DNA from: Comamonadaceae bacterium
GTDB taxonomy: Bacteria; Pseudomonadota; Gammaproteobacteria; Burkholderiales; Burkholderiaceae_C
Direction of reading: 5' to 3'
Assembly (NCBI GenBank): GCA_947448735.1
Contig: CANFOS010000014.1
Location: 17,980-81,979 of the forward strand
DNA length: 64,000 bases
The notes beneath the pieces were generated by a model, which saw only the letters and a program-made list of their open reading frames with translations, searched no databases and was not told the origin of the DNA. Below are positions 25,454 to 34,423 of the stretch, one piece after another (positions within the stretch are counted from its first letter, which is position 1; the number at the start of each line of letters is the position of its first letter). The position numbers were made by a program, and so were the translations under genes.

Positions 25454-28177
25454 TCAGCCGGCCAAAGCCCGCGTGACGACTTCGAGTGTGTCTTTGCTCA
25501 GGGCATTTTTGGCAGCCACCCGCACGATCGCCTCGCGGGCTGCGCTGCGGTACGGCTCGTCGAGTTTGCTCCAGCGGTCCAAGGCTCGGGCCAAACGTGC
25601 CGCCACCTGGGGGTTGATGGCGTCAAGTTCCACGACGCGCTCGCTCCAGAAGACATAGCCCGCCGCATCTGCCCGGTGAAAAGCCGCCGGGTTGCCGCAG
25701 TAGGTGCTGATGACGCTGCGCGCGCGATTTGGGTTCTTCAGGCTGAAGTCGCTGTGCCTCATGAGCTGCTTGACCGTTGTCAAGATGTTGCCGCCGCGGT
25801 CTGAGCTGCCCGCTTGCAGGCTGAACCATTTGTCAATCACCAATGCTTCGTCTTTGAACATCGCGTGGAACTGCGCCAAGGCCTGCGCCGCCAGCGCGTG
25901 GCCGCTGGCGACCAAAGCACCCAGGGCGTTGAAGCGGTCAGTCATGTTGTCCGCGCCCTGGAAACGTTGCAAGGTTTTACCTGGCCAGACGTCATCGCCA
26001 GATGCCACAGCAGCGGTGCAGAGGTAAGTCAAGGCGATACCTGCCAGCGCACGGCGGCCTGACGATACTGCATCGGGCCTGTAATTGCCTGTGTCCTGAT
26101 TGGCTTCGTAGATCACTGCCCAGTCAGATTGCAAACGGGTGGCCAGTTGCAAGCGCATGGCTTCGCGCACCGCGTGAATCTGCTGTGGGTCGACCACGTC
26201 GAGCTGCTCGGCCAGGTAGGTTTCAGACGGCAAGGTGAGCACCAGCTCTTTGAAGGCGGCGTCCAGCGTCGGGTGATGCAACACCTGCTTCATGGCAGCC
26301 ACATAGACCTCATCTAGCACATCATTTTTGGCTGTAGCGCCCTGAATACGGCCGCGGTACGCTCCCGAATGAATAGCAGCCAGTGCAGACCTGACGGCCA
26401 AGCGCTGACCGGATTCCCAGCGGTTGAAGGGATCACTGTCGTGCGCCAGCAGGTGCAGCAGTTGCGCATCGGTGTAGTCAAATGCCAGCACCACGGGGGC
26501 CGTGAAGCCGCGCAAGATGGACGGCACGGGTTGCTCTGTCATGCCTGTGAACGTGAAGGCCTCGGTTGCTTGCGTCATCACCAATGTTCGGCCAGTGGCA
26601 GCTGAGTTGTCGCCATCCATTTGCAGCGGCAAGTCCTGACCGTTGGCACCCAACAAGCCCACCGCGACCGGAATGACGAACGGCTCCTTGCTGGGCTGGC
26701 CCGTGGTGGCTGCGCAGGTCTGGCTCAGCGTCAGGGTGTAGGTGCTGGCCGCCGCATCGTATTCACCCTGAGCCGTCACGCGGGGTGTGCCTGCCTGGCT
26801 GTACCAGCGCTTGAACTGCGGCAGCAAACGCGCCAGCTCAGATGCTGGATTGGCATCAGCAACAGCTTGTGCAAAGTCGTCGCAAGTCACGGCATGGCCG
26901 TCGTGCCGTTCAAAGTACAGCGTCATGCCTTTGGCAAAACCTTCCCTGCCTACCAGCGTTTGCATCATGCGCACGACTTCAGCACCTTTTTCATAAATCG
27001 TGACGGTGTAGAAGTTGCTGATCTCCACATAGCTGTCAGGCCGCACCGGGTGCGACATCGGGCCGGCGTCTTCAGGGAACTGGGCGGTACGCAACACGCG
27101 CACGTCTTCAATCCGTTTGACGGCGCGGGCTGAGGCCTCACCGCACAGGTCCTGGCTGAACTCCTGGTCTCGGAAAACGGTCAGGCCTTCTTTCAAAGAC
27201 AACTGAAACCAGTCGCGGCAGGTCACGCGGTTGCCCGTCCAGTTGTGAAAATACTCGTGGCCGACCACGCTTTCGATGTTGCCAAAATCAAGGTCGGTCG
27301 CGGTGGTCTGATTGGCCAGCACGTACTTGGTGTTGAAGATGTTCAGGCCCTTGTTTTCCATCGCGCCCATGTTGAAGTCGCTGGTGGCCACAATCATGAA
27401 GCGCTCCAGGTCGAGGGGCAAACCAAAGCGGGCCTCGTCCCAGGCCACCGAGTGCATCAGCGACGTCATCGCGTGCTCGGTTTTGTCCAGATCACCAGGC
27501 CTTACATAAACTTGCAGTGTGTGGTGCTTGCCCGCACGCGAGGTGATGCGTTGCTCCCTGCAAACCAGTTGGCCGGCGACCAGCGCAAACAAATAGGCGG
27601 GCTTTTTGTGGGGGTCTACCCACTTGGCAAAGTGGCGGCCATCGTCAAGCGCGCCTTGCTCGACCAGGTTGCCGTTGGACAGCAGTACCGGGAACTTGGC
27701 TTTGTCGGCCCGCAGCGTCACGGTGTACAGCGCCATCACATCGGGGCGGTCTAAAAAGTACGTGATGCGCCTGAAACCTTCCGCTTCGCACTGGGTAAAA
27801 AAAGAATCGTTGCTGAGATACAAGCCCATCAGCTTGGTGTTTTTTGACGGGTTGGTGGTGGTAAAAATCTCCAGCTCGAAGACGTCTGGCAAGTTGTCAA
27901 GCACCAGCTGGTTGCCGTCCATCTTGAACGACGTGCCCTGGCCGTTGACCAGCACGCGTGACAAGTTGAGGTCTTCACCATCCAGGCGCAGCGGCTGCAC
28001 AGGCACATCCGCATTGCGTCGCAGCGTCATTTTGTTGAGCACCCGGGTTTTGGCCGGGTCCAGGTCAAAGCACAGATCGACAGTGTCTATCCAGTAAGCC
28101 GGGGGGGTGTAATCAGCGCGGTGAATGGCCACGGAGGGGCCTTGCCCGGCGCCGCTGGCGTCTAGCTTATGAAGCAT
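25454..28177 (-). CDS. pepN: Aminopeptidase N (M1 family)
   Basis: The 907-residue protein is a full-length bacterial PepN. The substrate-recognition motif GAMENKGLNIF and the zinc motif GHEYFHNWTGN (HEXXH) with the downstream Glu in SLKEGLTVFRDQEF are all present. It removes N-terminal residues from peptides in the cytoplasm. The start ATG at 28177 gives MLHKLDASGAG. It lies between prfB and fbp, all read leftward. Confidence 0.97.
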   Translation of the reverse strand: MLHKLDASGAGQGPSVAIHRADYTPPAYWIDTVDLCFDLDPAKTRVLNKMTLRRNADVPVQPLRLDGEDLNLSRVLVNGQGTSFKMDGNQLVLDNLPDVFELEIFTTTNPSKNTKLMGLYLSNDSFFTQCEAEGFRRITYFLDRPDVMALYTVTLRADKAKFPVLLSNGNLVEQGALDDGRHFAKWVDPHKKPAYLFALVAGQLVCREQRITSRAGKHHTLQVYVRPGDLDKTEHAMTSLMHSVAWDEARFGLPLDLERFMIVATSDFNMGAMENKGLNIFNTKYVLANQTTATDLDFGNIESVVGHEYFHNWTGNRVTCRDWFQLSLKEGLTVFRDQEFSQDLCGEASARAVKRIEDVRVLRTAQFPEDAGPMSHPVRPDSYVEISNFYTVTIYEKGAEVVRMMQTLVGREGFAKGMTLYFERHDGHAVTCDDFAQAVADANPASELARLLPQFKRWYSQAGTPRVTAQGEYDAAASTYTLTLSQTCAATTGQPSKEPFVIPVAVGLLGANGQDLPLQMDGDNSAATGRTLVMTQATEAFTFTGMTEQPVPSILRGFTAPVVLAFDYTDAQLLHLLAHDSDPFNRWESGQRLAVRSALAAIHSGAYRGRIQGATAKNDVLDEVYVAAMKQVLHHPTLDAAFKELVLTLPSETYLAEQLDVVDPQQIHAVREAMRLQLATRLQSDWAVIYEANQDTGNYRPDAVSSGRRALAGIALTYLCTAAVASGDDVWPGKTLQRFQGADNMTDRFNALGALVASGHALAAQALAQFHAMFKDEALVIDKWFSLQAGSSDRGGNILTTVKQLMRHSDFSLKNPNRARSVISTYCGNPAAFHRADAAGYVFWSERVVELDAINPQVAARLARALDRWSKLDEPYRSAAREAIVRVAAKNALSKDTLEVVTRALAG

Positions 28178-28224
28178 GGTTGGTTCCTGAAAGTTGCGTC
28201 ATGTCTGACATCGGATGGCGCAGC

Positions 28225-29329
28225 TCAAACGCCTTGTTTGAGAGAAGCCTCAATAAACTGGTCCAGATCCCCGTCCAGCACCTTTTGGGTGGCCGAGGTT
28301 TCGTAGTTGGTGCGCAGGTCTTTGATGCGGCTGTTGTCCAGCACGTAGCTTCGGATCTGGTGGCCCCAGCCGACGTCGGTTTTGGTGTCTTCTAGTTTTT
28401 GCTGGGCTTCTTGTTGTTTGCGCAACTCAAAGTCATACAGGCGCGAGCGCAAGCGCTTCCACGCCACGTCGCGGTTGCCGTGCTGGCTGCGGCCGTCCTG
28501 GCACTGCACCACGATGCCGGTGGGGATGTGCGTCAGGCGCACAGCAGAATCCGTTTTGTTGATGTGCTGGCCACCCGCGCCGCTGGCGCGAAAGGTGTCT
28601 ACCCGAACGTCAGACGGGTTGATGTCAATTTCAATCGAGTCGTCAATCTCTGGATAAACAAAAATCGACGCAAACGAGGTGTGCCTACCGCCGGAGGAGT
28701 CAAATGGCGACTTGCGCACCAGGCGGTGTACACCGGTCTCGGTGCGCAGCAGGCCAAAAGCATATTCGCCTTCAATTTTGATGGTGGCGCCCTTGATACC
28801 CGCGGTGTCACCGGCGGTTTCGTCTTCAATCGTGGTTTTGAAACCCTTGCGCTCGGCGTATTTGAGGTACTGGCGCAGCAGCATGCTGGCCCAGTCGCAG
28901 GCCTCGGTGCCGCCAGCGCCTGATTGAACGTCCAAAAAGCAGTTGAGCGGGTCAGCCGGGTTGTTGAACATCCGGCGAAACTCCATCTTTTCAACCTCTA
29001 GCGCGACGTTGGCAGCTTCGGCCTCGATCGACTGCATGCCCTGCTCGTCGCCCTCTTCTTTGGCCATGTCAAAAAGCTCGGCGTTGTCCGCCAGCTCAGA
29101 CGTCAGCCGGTCGATGACCTGAACCACATCTTCGAGCGATTTTTTCTCTTTGCCAAGCTCTTGCGCACGCTTGGGGTTGTCCCAAACTTTCGGGTCTTCC
29201 AGGGCGGCGTTGACTTCGTTTAACTTGCGTTCTTTGGCAGGATAGTCAAAGATACCCCCTGAGCTCGTTGACACGCGTGCTCAGGTCTGCGAGCTGGTTA
29301 CCAATGGCGTTGATGTTTTCTGCTTCCAT
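28225..29329 (-). CDS. prfB: Peptide chain release factor 2 with programmed +1 frameshift
   Basis: The gene is read in two frames joined by a +1 shift, giving 367 residues. The short first frame starts ATG at 29329 and reads [18 protein letters not shown] to an in-frame TGA (29248-29246). The recoding site AGGGGGTATCTTTGAC is the classical internal Shine-Dalgarno plus slippery CTT-TGA-C. The second frame runs to 28225 with the SPF codon-recognition motif ([12 protein letters not shown]) and the GGQ hydrolysis motif ([11 protein letters not shown]). RF2 reads UGA and UAA, so low RF2 allows the frameshift and autoregulates synthesis. Treating the second frame alone as the gene would truncate the N-terminus. 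Confidence 0.97.
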
Positions 29330-29471
29330 GATGTCCTCAATCGGGTAGTTGCTTCAATCCACTGATTTTCTCATGGCCAGAGGCTGCCTGGATTTAAGGT
29401 GCTTCTGGAAATTCAGATTTTCGGGATGAAGTGCAAGACGCACGGAGCGCAACAACCGGAATGCACTTCAG

Positions 29472-29520
29472 GTGCATGAGGATTGCGAGCACCGCACAAC
29501 GCGGCAATTCGCCCGAAAAA
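29472..29520 (-). repeat. Short repeat, single-heptamer copy inverted relative to 32261-32325
   Basis: Read on the minus strand the sequence runs CGGGCGAATTGCCGCGTTGT, then GCGGTGCTCGCAATCCTCAT and GCAC. The copy at 32261-32325 has the same order but with the GGTGCTC heptamer repeated four times. The two copies face each other and flank the hydrolase/synthetase pair. There are no coding features. Confidence 0.5.
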
Positions 29521-29525
29521 TGAAT

Positions 29526-30464
29526 TTACAGAGGTACCTTCAAAAAGTCCTCAATCAGCTTTGCCAGCACTTCTGGCTGGTCATGGTGCAGCATGTGACC
29601 GGCATCGGCAACCACGGCCACTTTGGCATCAGCGACCTGTTTGAGCCGCTCATGGTAATCAGCCAGTGTGTAGCTGCCCTGATTCCATTTCTCGAGTGAA
29701 TCGTCGGCTGCTTCTACCGCCAGCACGGGGGCGGTGATGCGCTGGTAGAGCGCCAGCGTTTCCGGCACCTGGTAAATGTTGGCATTGACGACTTTGTGCC
29801 CCGGCTCGCCCAGTATCTGCCACTTGCCTTCTGCGTTGGGGGCGGCCCAGTGACTGGCCAGCCAATTGGCTTTGTCCTCGCTCAGGCGGGGGTTGGTTTT
29901 CATCAGTCTTCGAGCCACACCACCGACGTCGGCATAGGGTTTCAGATCAAGCTCACCTTTGTGCAAGCTTTTCAGCTCTTGCAACCATTTGGCATAGCGG
30001 GTGGGCGCTTGGACGGGTTTTGTCGGAGCCATGCCAAAGCCCTCTAGGTTGACCAGCCGCCGGATGCGCTCTGGCTGCACGCCGGCATACGTCATGGCCA
30101 CATTGCCGCCCATGCTGTGGCCGACCAGGTCGACTTTTTGGTCCTGCACATAATGGTCCAGCAAAAAATCAAGGTCAGCCAGATAGTCTGGAAACCAGTA
30201 GTTGTCTTTAGCGCCCTCGGCCACCGATTTGGTCAAGCCAAAACCGCGCCAGTCGGGTGCAATGATGGTGCGTTCCGTCGCAAAAGCATCGCTGAGGGCA
30301 TCGACCATGAACTGGTAGGAGGCGGCCACGTCCATCCAGCCATGAACCAACACCAGCGGCGCCACGGCGCTTGAGGGCTTGTCGCCCTGCCAGATGCGGA
30401 CGTGATAGCGGAGCCCGCGTATTGGGACAAACTCGCTGCGAGAAGTGCGTTTTTCTTTGTACAT
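29526..30464 (-). CDS. Alpha/beta hydrolase fold protein
   Basis: The 312-residue protein has LVLVHGWMDVAASYQFMVDAL with the oxyanion HGW, the nucleophile elbow LVGHSMGGNVAMTY (Ser), an acid in VEAADDSLEKW and the catalytic His in DAGHMLHHDQPEVL. No signal peptide is present, so it is cytoplasmic. It is an esterase, lipase or thioesterase-type enzyme whose substrate cannot be told. Its start lies seven bases from the start of the divergent acyl-CoA synthetase, so the two share one very compact promoter region and may act on related acyl compounds. Confidence 0.88.
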   Translation of the reverse strand: MYKEKRTSRSEFVPIRGLRYHVRIWQGDKPSSAVAPLVLVHGWMDVAASYQFMVDALSDAFATERTIIAPDWRGFGLTKSVAEGAKDNYWFPDYLADLDFLLDHYVQDQKVDLVGHSMGGNVAMTYAGVQPERIRRLVNLEGFGMAPTKPVQAPTRYAKWLQELKSLHKGELDLKPYADVGGVARRLMKTNPRLSEDKANWLASHWAAPNAEGKWQILGEPGHKVVNANIYQVPETLALYQRITAPVLAVEAADDSLEKWNQGSYTLADYHERLKQVADAKVAVVADAGHMLHHDQPEVLAKLIEDFLKVPL

Positions 30465-30471
30465 TCCGTCA

Positions 30472-32250
30472 ATGATAAAGAAACAGCAGACCCAACGCAG
30501 TCAAAACCGAGACAAGACCGTCGACCACTACGCCGCGTTGCACCAAGGCTTTGCCTGGCAGGTGCCTGAGTCCTTCAACATCGCAGAGGTGTGTTGTCGT
30601 CGCTGGGCCCGGCCCGGCAGCGACAAACAAGACGCTACCAAAAAAGTAGCGATTTACGCACACAAACAGGGCGCTGCAGCCACTTTTTATAGTTATTTTG
30701 AGCTTCAACAGGCCGCCGACGCGCTCAGCCATGTTCTGACAGACCTGGGCGTGCAGCGCGGCGACCGGGTGGCCATTGTGATGCCCCAGCGCTTTGAAAC
30801 CGCTGTGGCTTATATGGCTGTTTTTCAGATGGGCGCGGTGGCCATGCCACTGTCGATGCTGTTTGGGCCCGAGGCGCTGGAATACCGCTTGCAAGACAGC
30901 GCGGCGGTGGTCGCGATTGCCGACGACAGCAGCATGGCCAGTGTGCAACAGATACGCGCCGCCTGCCCTGCCCTGCGCACCGTCATTGGCGTTGCCAATG
31001 CGCAGGCCGATGTTCAGTACGAGGCCGCCATTGCCCAGCAAAACAGCGCGTTCAGGGCCGTTAAAACCAAAGCTGAAGAGGCGGCCATATTGATTTACAC
31101 CAGCGGCACCACCGGCCCGCCCAAAGGTGCCTTGCTGCCGCACCGGGCGCTGATTGGCAATTTGACAGGTTTTGTTTGCAGCCAGAACTGGTTTGGCTTT
31201 GATGGCAAAACCAATGCGGATTCAAAAGCGGTGTTTTGGTCGCCGGCGGATTGGGCTTGGACAGGCGGACTGATGGACGCGCTGCTGCCGACCCTTTACT
31301 TTGGCCGGCCCATCGTGGCCTTGAACACCCACAAAGATGGCCGCTTTAGCCCTGAATTGGCGTTCAGTTTGATGCAGCAACACGGCGTGACGCACAGCTT
31401 TTTGTTCCCGACAGCGCTCAAGGCCATGATGAAAGCCTACCCGCAGCCGCGCCAGCATTTCAAGCTCAAACTCGAAGGCCTGATGAGTGCTGGAGAAGCC
31501 GTGGGCGATGCGGTGTTTGACTACTGCCGTGATGAGATGGGCGTGGTCGTCAATGAGATGTTCGGCCAGACCGAGATCAACTACGTGGTGGGCAATTGCA
31601 ACCGGTTTTGGCCCGCGCGTGCTGGCAGCATGGGCAAAGGCTACCCTGGTCACCGGGTGGCGGTGATTGACGACGACGGCAATGAATGCGCTACGGGCAT
31701 ACCGGGGGATGTGGCTGTCAACCGCTTTGACTTGCACGGCCAGCCCGACCCGATTTTCTTTTTGGGCTACTGGAAAAACGATGCGGCCACCCAAGCCAAA
31801 TTCACGGGAAACTGGTGCCGCACTGGCGACCTGGCCACCCGCGATGCGGACGGCTACCTGTGGTACGAGGGCCGGGCTGACGATGTGTTCAAGGCAGCGG
31901 GCTACCGCATTGGGCCGGGCGAGATTGAAAACTGCCTGGTCAAACACCCGGCTGTGGCCAACGCTGCGGTGGTGCCCAAGCCCGACAAGGAGCGCGGCGC
32001 GGTCGTCAAGGCTTATGTGGTGCTTGCTCCTGATTTAGCAGCGGCTCGTGCACGTATTCAGTCTTCAAAAGCCGTTTTTGATGCCGAAATAAAGGCCCAA
32101 TTGCAGCGCCACGTCAAAAAAATGCTCGCGCCTTATGAGTACCCGAAGGACATCGAATTCATGGATGCCTTGCCGATGACGACAACCGGCAAGGTTCAAC
32201 GCCGGGTGTTGCGTCTACAAGAAGAAGAACGCTTCAGGGCACTTTCATAA
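30472..32250 (+). CDS. AMP-dependent acyl-CoA synthetase (acetyl/medium-chain type)
   Basis: The 592-residue protein starts at ATG 30472; an upstream ATG at 30445 would run into the divergent hydrolase gene. ANL motifs are complete: the P-loop ILIYTSGTTGPPKGALLP, VVNEMFGQTEINYV, the motif WCRTGDLATRDADGYLWYEG, the hinge GRADDVFKAAGYRIGPGEIE and the C-terminal catalytic Lys in TTTGKVQRRVLR. It forms acyl-CoA from acetate, propionate or medium-chain acids. Between VVLAPD and EIKAQLQRHVKK there are about 12-17 unusual residues (AAARARIQSSKAVFDA) whose DNA resembles the local dispersed repeat. Confidence 0.9.
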   Translation: MIKKQQTQRSQNRDKTVDHYAALHQGFAWQVPESFNIAEVCCRRWARPGSDKQDATKKVAIYAHKQGAAATFYSYFELQQAADALSHVLTDLGVQRGDRVAIVMPQRFETAVAYMAVFQMGAVAMPLSMLFGPEALEYRLQDSAAVVAIADDSSMASVQQIRAACPALRTVIGVANAQADVQYEAAIAQQNSAFRAVKTKAEEAAILIYTSGTTGPPKGALLPHRALIGNLTGFVCSQNWFGFDGKTNADSKAVFWSPADWAWTGGLMDALLPTLYFGRPIVALNTHKDGRFSPELAFSLMQQHGVTHSFLFPTALKAMMKAYPQPRQHFKLKLEGLMSAGEAVGDAVFDYCRDEMGVVVNEMFGQTEINYVVGNCNRFWPARAGSMGKGYPGHRVAVIDDDGNECATGIPGDVAVNRFDLHGQPDPIFFLGYWKNDAATQAKFTGNWCRTGDLATRDADGYLWYEGRADDVFKAAGYRIGPGEIENCLVKHPAVANAAVVPKPDKERGAVVKAYVVLAPDLAAARARIQSSKAVFDAEIKAQLQRHVKKMLAPYEYPKDIEFMDALPMTTTGKVQRRVLRLQEEERFRALS

Positions 32251-32260
32251 ATCCGATTTC

Positions 32261-32325
32261 CGGGCGCATGGCAGCGTTGCGCGGTGCTCGGTGCTCGGTG
32301 CTCGGTGCTCGGAATCCTCATGCAC
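32261..32325 (+). repeat. Short repeat with four tandem GGTGCTC heptamers
   Basis: GGTGCTC is repeated four times at 32283-32310, inside a longer segment (CGGGCGCATGGCAGCGTTGC upstream, GGAATCCTCATGCAC downstream) that matches the inverted copy at 29472-29520. The copy there has only one heptamer. The number of units may vary among strains. It lies in the gap behind the acyl-CoA synthetase and is not coding. Confidence 0.6.
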
Positions 32326-32472
32326 ACAATTCAAACTTTCGTCGTAAAGCGCTCTTCGGTCAGCGATTCTTTTCAGCAGGGGCGCCGAGCTGGCTTTGCC
32401 AGGCGGCGGAGCCTGTCCCCTGCAAGGGGAAAAGGTTCTACACGAAGTGAGAATCCGATAGGGGTGTGCCAA

Positions 32473-33135
32473 CTATCTAGATGAGACCTGTTCAGCCACG
32501 TAAATCTCGATCCGGCGGTTTTTATCGCGGCCCTGTGTGGTGCCGTTGTCTGCGACGGGTTCGCGTGCGCCGCGGCCGTCTGTGCTGATGCGGTTGCGGG
32601 CGACACCGCGTCCTGCCAAGTAGTCACGCGCAGCGTTGGCACGGTCAAACGACAAGGGGTTGTTGATGGCTTCCGTGCCTGTGCTGTCGGTGTGGCCAAC
32701 AATGCTGATGGTGGTTTCAGGGTGCTGCAGCAGCGTTGTCGCAAACTGGTTCAGGATGGGGTCAAAATTGGACTTGATGGCCGAGCGTCCCACGTCAAAC
32801 GACACGTCGCTGGGAATGTCCAGTTTCAAACGGTTGTCGCTGGTCTGCGTCACGGCAACGCCCGTACCGACGGTGGCTTTTTCCATCGCCGTTTTTTGGT
32901 CTTGCATTTTTTTGGACCAGATATTGCCGCCCACCGCCCCAGCAGCGCCGCCCAGCACGGCACCCGTGACAGCACCACTGCGACCGCCCACCACGGCACC
33001 CAAAACAGCACCGGCAGCAGCGCCAATGCCCGCGCCCTTGGCAGTACCCTGCTGGGTCTCGTTCATGTTGGCGCAGCCTGACAGTACGCCCACGGCAAGA
33101 GCAATACAGGTCAGGGATTGAAGGATGGGTTTCAT
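32473..33135 (-). CDS. OmpA-family lipoprotein with glycine zipper (YiaD-like)
   Basis: The 220-residue protein starts at the ATG ending at 33135. A lipoprotein signal ends in LSGC. Next comes a glycine-zipper region (GAGIGAAAGAVLGAVVGG repeated in spirit by GAVTGAVLGGAAGAVGG). The C-terminal OmpA-like domain contains SIVGHTDSTGTEAINNPLSF, RANAARDYLAGRGVARNRIS and GRDKNRRIEIYV, with the peptidoglycan-contacting Asp and Arg. It is anchored in the outer membrane and should bind peptidoglycan. It resembles E. coli YiaD. Confidence 0.92.
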   Translation of the reverse strand: MKPILQSLTCIALAVGVLSGCANMNETQQGTAKGAGIGAAAGAVLGAVVGGRSGAVTGAVLGGAAGAVGGNIWSKKMQDQKTAMEKATVGTGVAVTQTSDNRLKLDIPSDVSFDVGRSAIKSNFDPILNQFATTLLQHPETTISIVGHTDSTGTEAINNPLSFDRANAARDYLAGRGVARNRISTDGRGAREPVADNGTTQGRDKNRRIEIYVAEQVSSR

Positions 33136-33328
33136 GAATTTCTCCGTTATCAAAGGAACTTGGCAGGCCGCCAACGGCACCCGTCTTGCAGACCTCCAGA
33201 CTAATCCACGCTTGCGCTATCAGCACGTCAGGCGATGACGACAGCTGTTGTGGGCTGATTCTGGTCACGACAGCCGCAAGCTTTAAAATCACCTCGTCCT
33301 CCACTCTTTTCAACATTGCGCAGCGCCC

Positions 33329-34393
33329 ATGAACAAAGTCCAACTCGGCCAAAGCGGCCTGCACGTTACCCCCATCTGCTTGGGCACCATGACATTTGGG
33401 GAGCAGGTCAATGAGCAGACCGCCCACAGCATTCTTGACCGCGCCAGCGAGCGCGGCATCAACTTCATGGATGCTGCCGAGATGTATTCGGTGCCCGCCA
33501 GGGCCGAGACCTTTGGCGCCACCGAAACCATTTTGGGCAACTGGTTTGCCAAGCATCCGTCTCAAAGGGCCCACTGGGTCGTGGCCAGCAAAGTGGCCGG
33601 TCCGTCGCGCGGCATGGCATGGATAAGAAATGGCAGCCCTGACCTGACGGCAGCCGACATTGTGGGCGCCTGCGACGCCAGCCTGAAGCGCCTGAAAACC
33701 GATGTGATCGACCTGTACCAGATTCACTGGCCCGCGCGCAATGTGCCGATGTTTGGCATGCTTTACTTTGAGCCTGCCAAAGACAAGGTGGTGTCCAGCA
33801 TTCACACCCAGCTCGAAGCTTTAGGCACACTGGTCAAGGCGGGCAAGGTGCGCGCGATTGGCCTGTCGAACGAAACCCCTTACGGCGTGCACGAATTTGT
33901 TCGCCTGGCGGACCAGCACGGCCTGCCACGCGTTGCTACGCTGCAAAACCCGTACTGCCTGGTCAACCGCACCTATGAAAACGCCCTGGACGAAACCATG
34001 TACCGCCTCGGTGTGTCCTTGCTGGCGTATTCACCGCTGGCCTTTGGCCTTTTGACAGGCAAGTACGACAAGACTGGTACCGAAGGGCCAGATGCGCCAC
34101 AGGATGCGCGTCTGGGCAAGTTTGAGTCGGTGCGCAAACAGCGTTGGGGCCGGCCCGAAGCATTGACAGCGGCACGGCGCTACAACGCCCTGGCAGCGGC
34201 CAACGGCATGTCGCCGACCCAAATGGCGCTGGCTTTTTGCTACACCAAATGGCAAGTGGCCAGCACCATCATTGGCGTCACGTCAGTGGCGCAGCTTGAC
34301 CAGAACATCGATGCCTACGGCACCATACTCAGCGCTGACGTGCTGGCCGAGATTGACAAGATTCGCTGGGACATTCGCGACCCGGCACTGTAA
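33329..34393 (+). CDS. Aldo/keto reductase, Tas-like
   Basis: The 354-residue NADP-dependent oxidoreductase has the catalytic tetrad. The Asp/Tyr pair lies in GINFMDAAEMYSVPARAETF, the Lys in WVVASKVAGPSRG and the His in DLYQIHWPARN. GLSNETPYGVHEF and the C-terminal cofactor region ASTIIGVTSVAQLDQNIDAY are also present. The VPARAETFGATE segment is typical of the Tas group. It reduces aldehydes or ketones in the cytoplasm; the physiological substrate is unknown. It is separate from the following plsY by 30 bases. Confidence 0.93.
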   Translation: MNKVQLGQSGLHVTPICLGTMTFGEQVNEQTAHSILDRASERGINFMDAAEMYSVPARAETFGATETILGNWFAKHPSQRAHWVVASKVAGPSRGMAWIRNGSPDLTAADIVGACDASLKRLKTDVIDLYQIHWPARNVPMFGMLYFEPAKDKVVSSIHTQLEALGTLVKAGKVRAIGLSNETPYGVHEFVRLADQHGLPRVATLQNPYCLVNRTYENALDETMYRLGVSLLAYSPLAFGLLTGKYDKTGTEGPDAPQDARLGKFESVRKQRWGRPEALTAARRYNALAAANGMSPTQMALAFCYTKWQVASTIIGVTSVAQLDQNIDAYGTILSADVLAEIDKIRWDIRDPAL

Positions 34394-34423
34394 GGTGCGG
34401 TTAACAAAAACACGGAGATTTTT

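Noticed and set aside
28178..28224. Possible separate start region for a truncated prfB
   Set aside because: The prfB stop lies at 28225 and the sequence here is only the short pepN leader. The apparent truncation of prfB is at its other end and is explained by the frameshift.
32283..32310. GGTGCTC tandem repeats as a CRISPR or phase-variable coding tract
   Set aside because: The units are only seven bases without spacers and do not lie in a reading frame of a gene, so neither a CRISPR array nor coding phase variation is supported.
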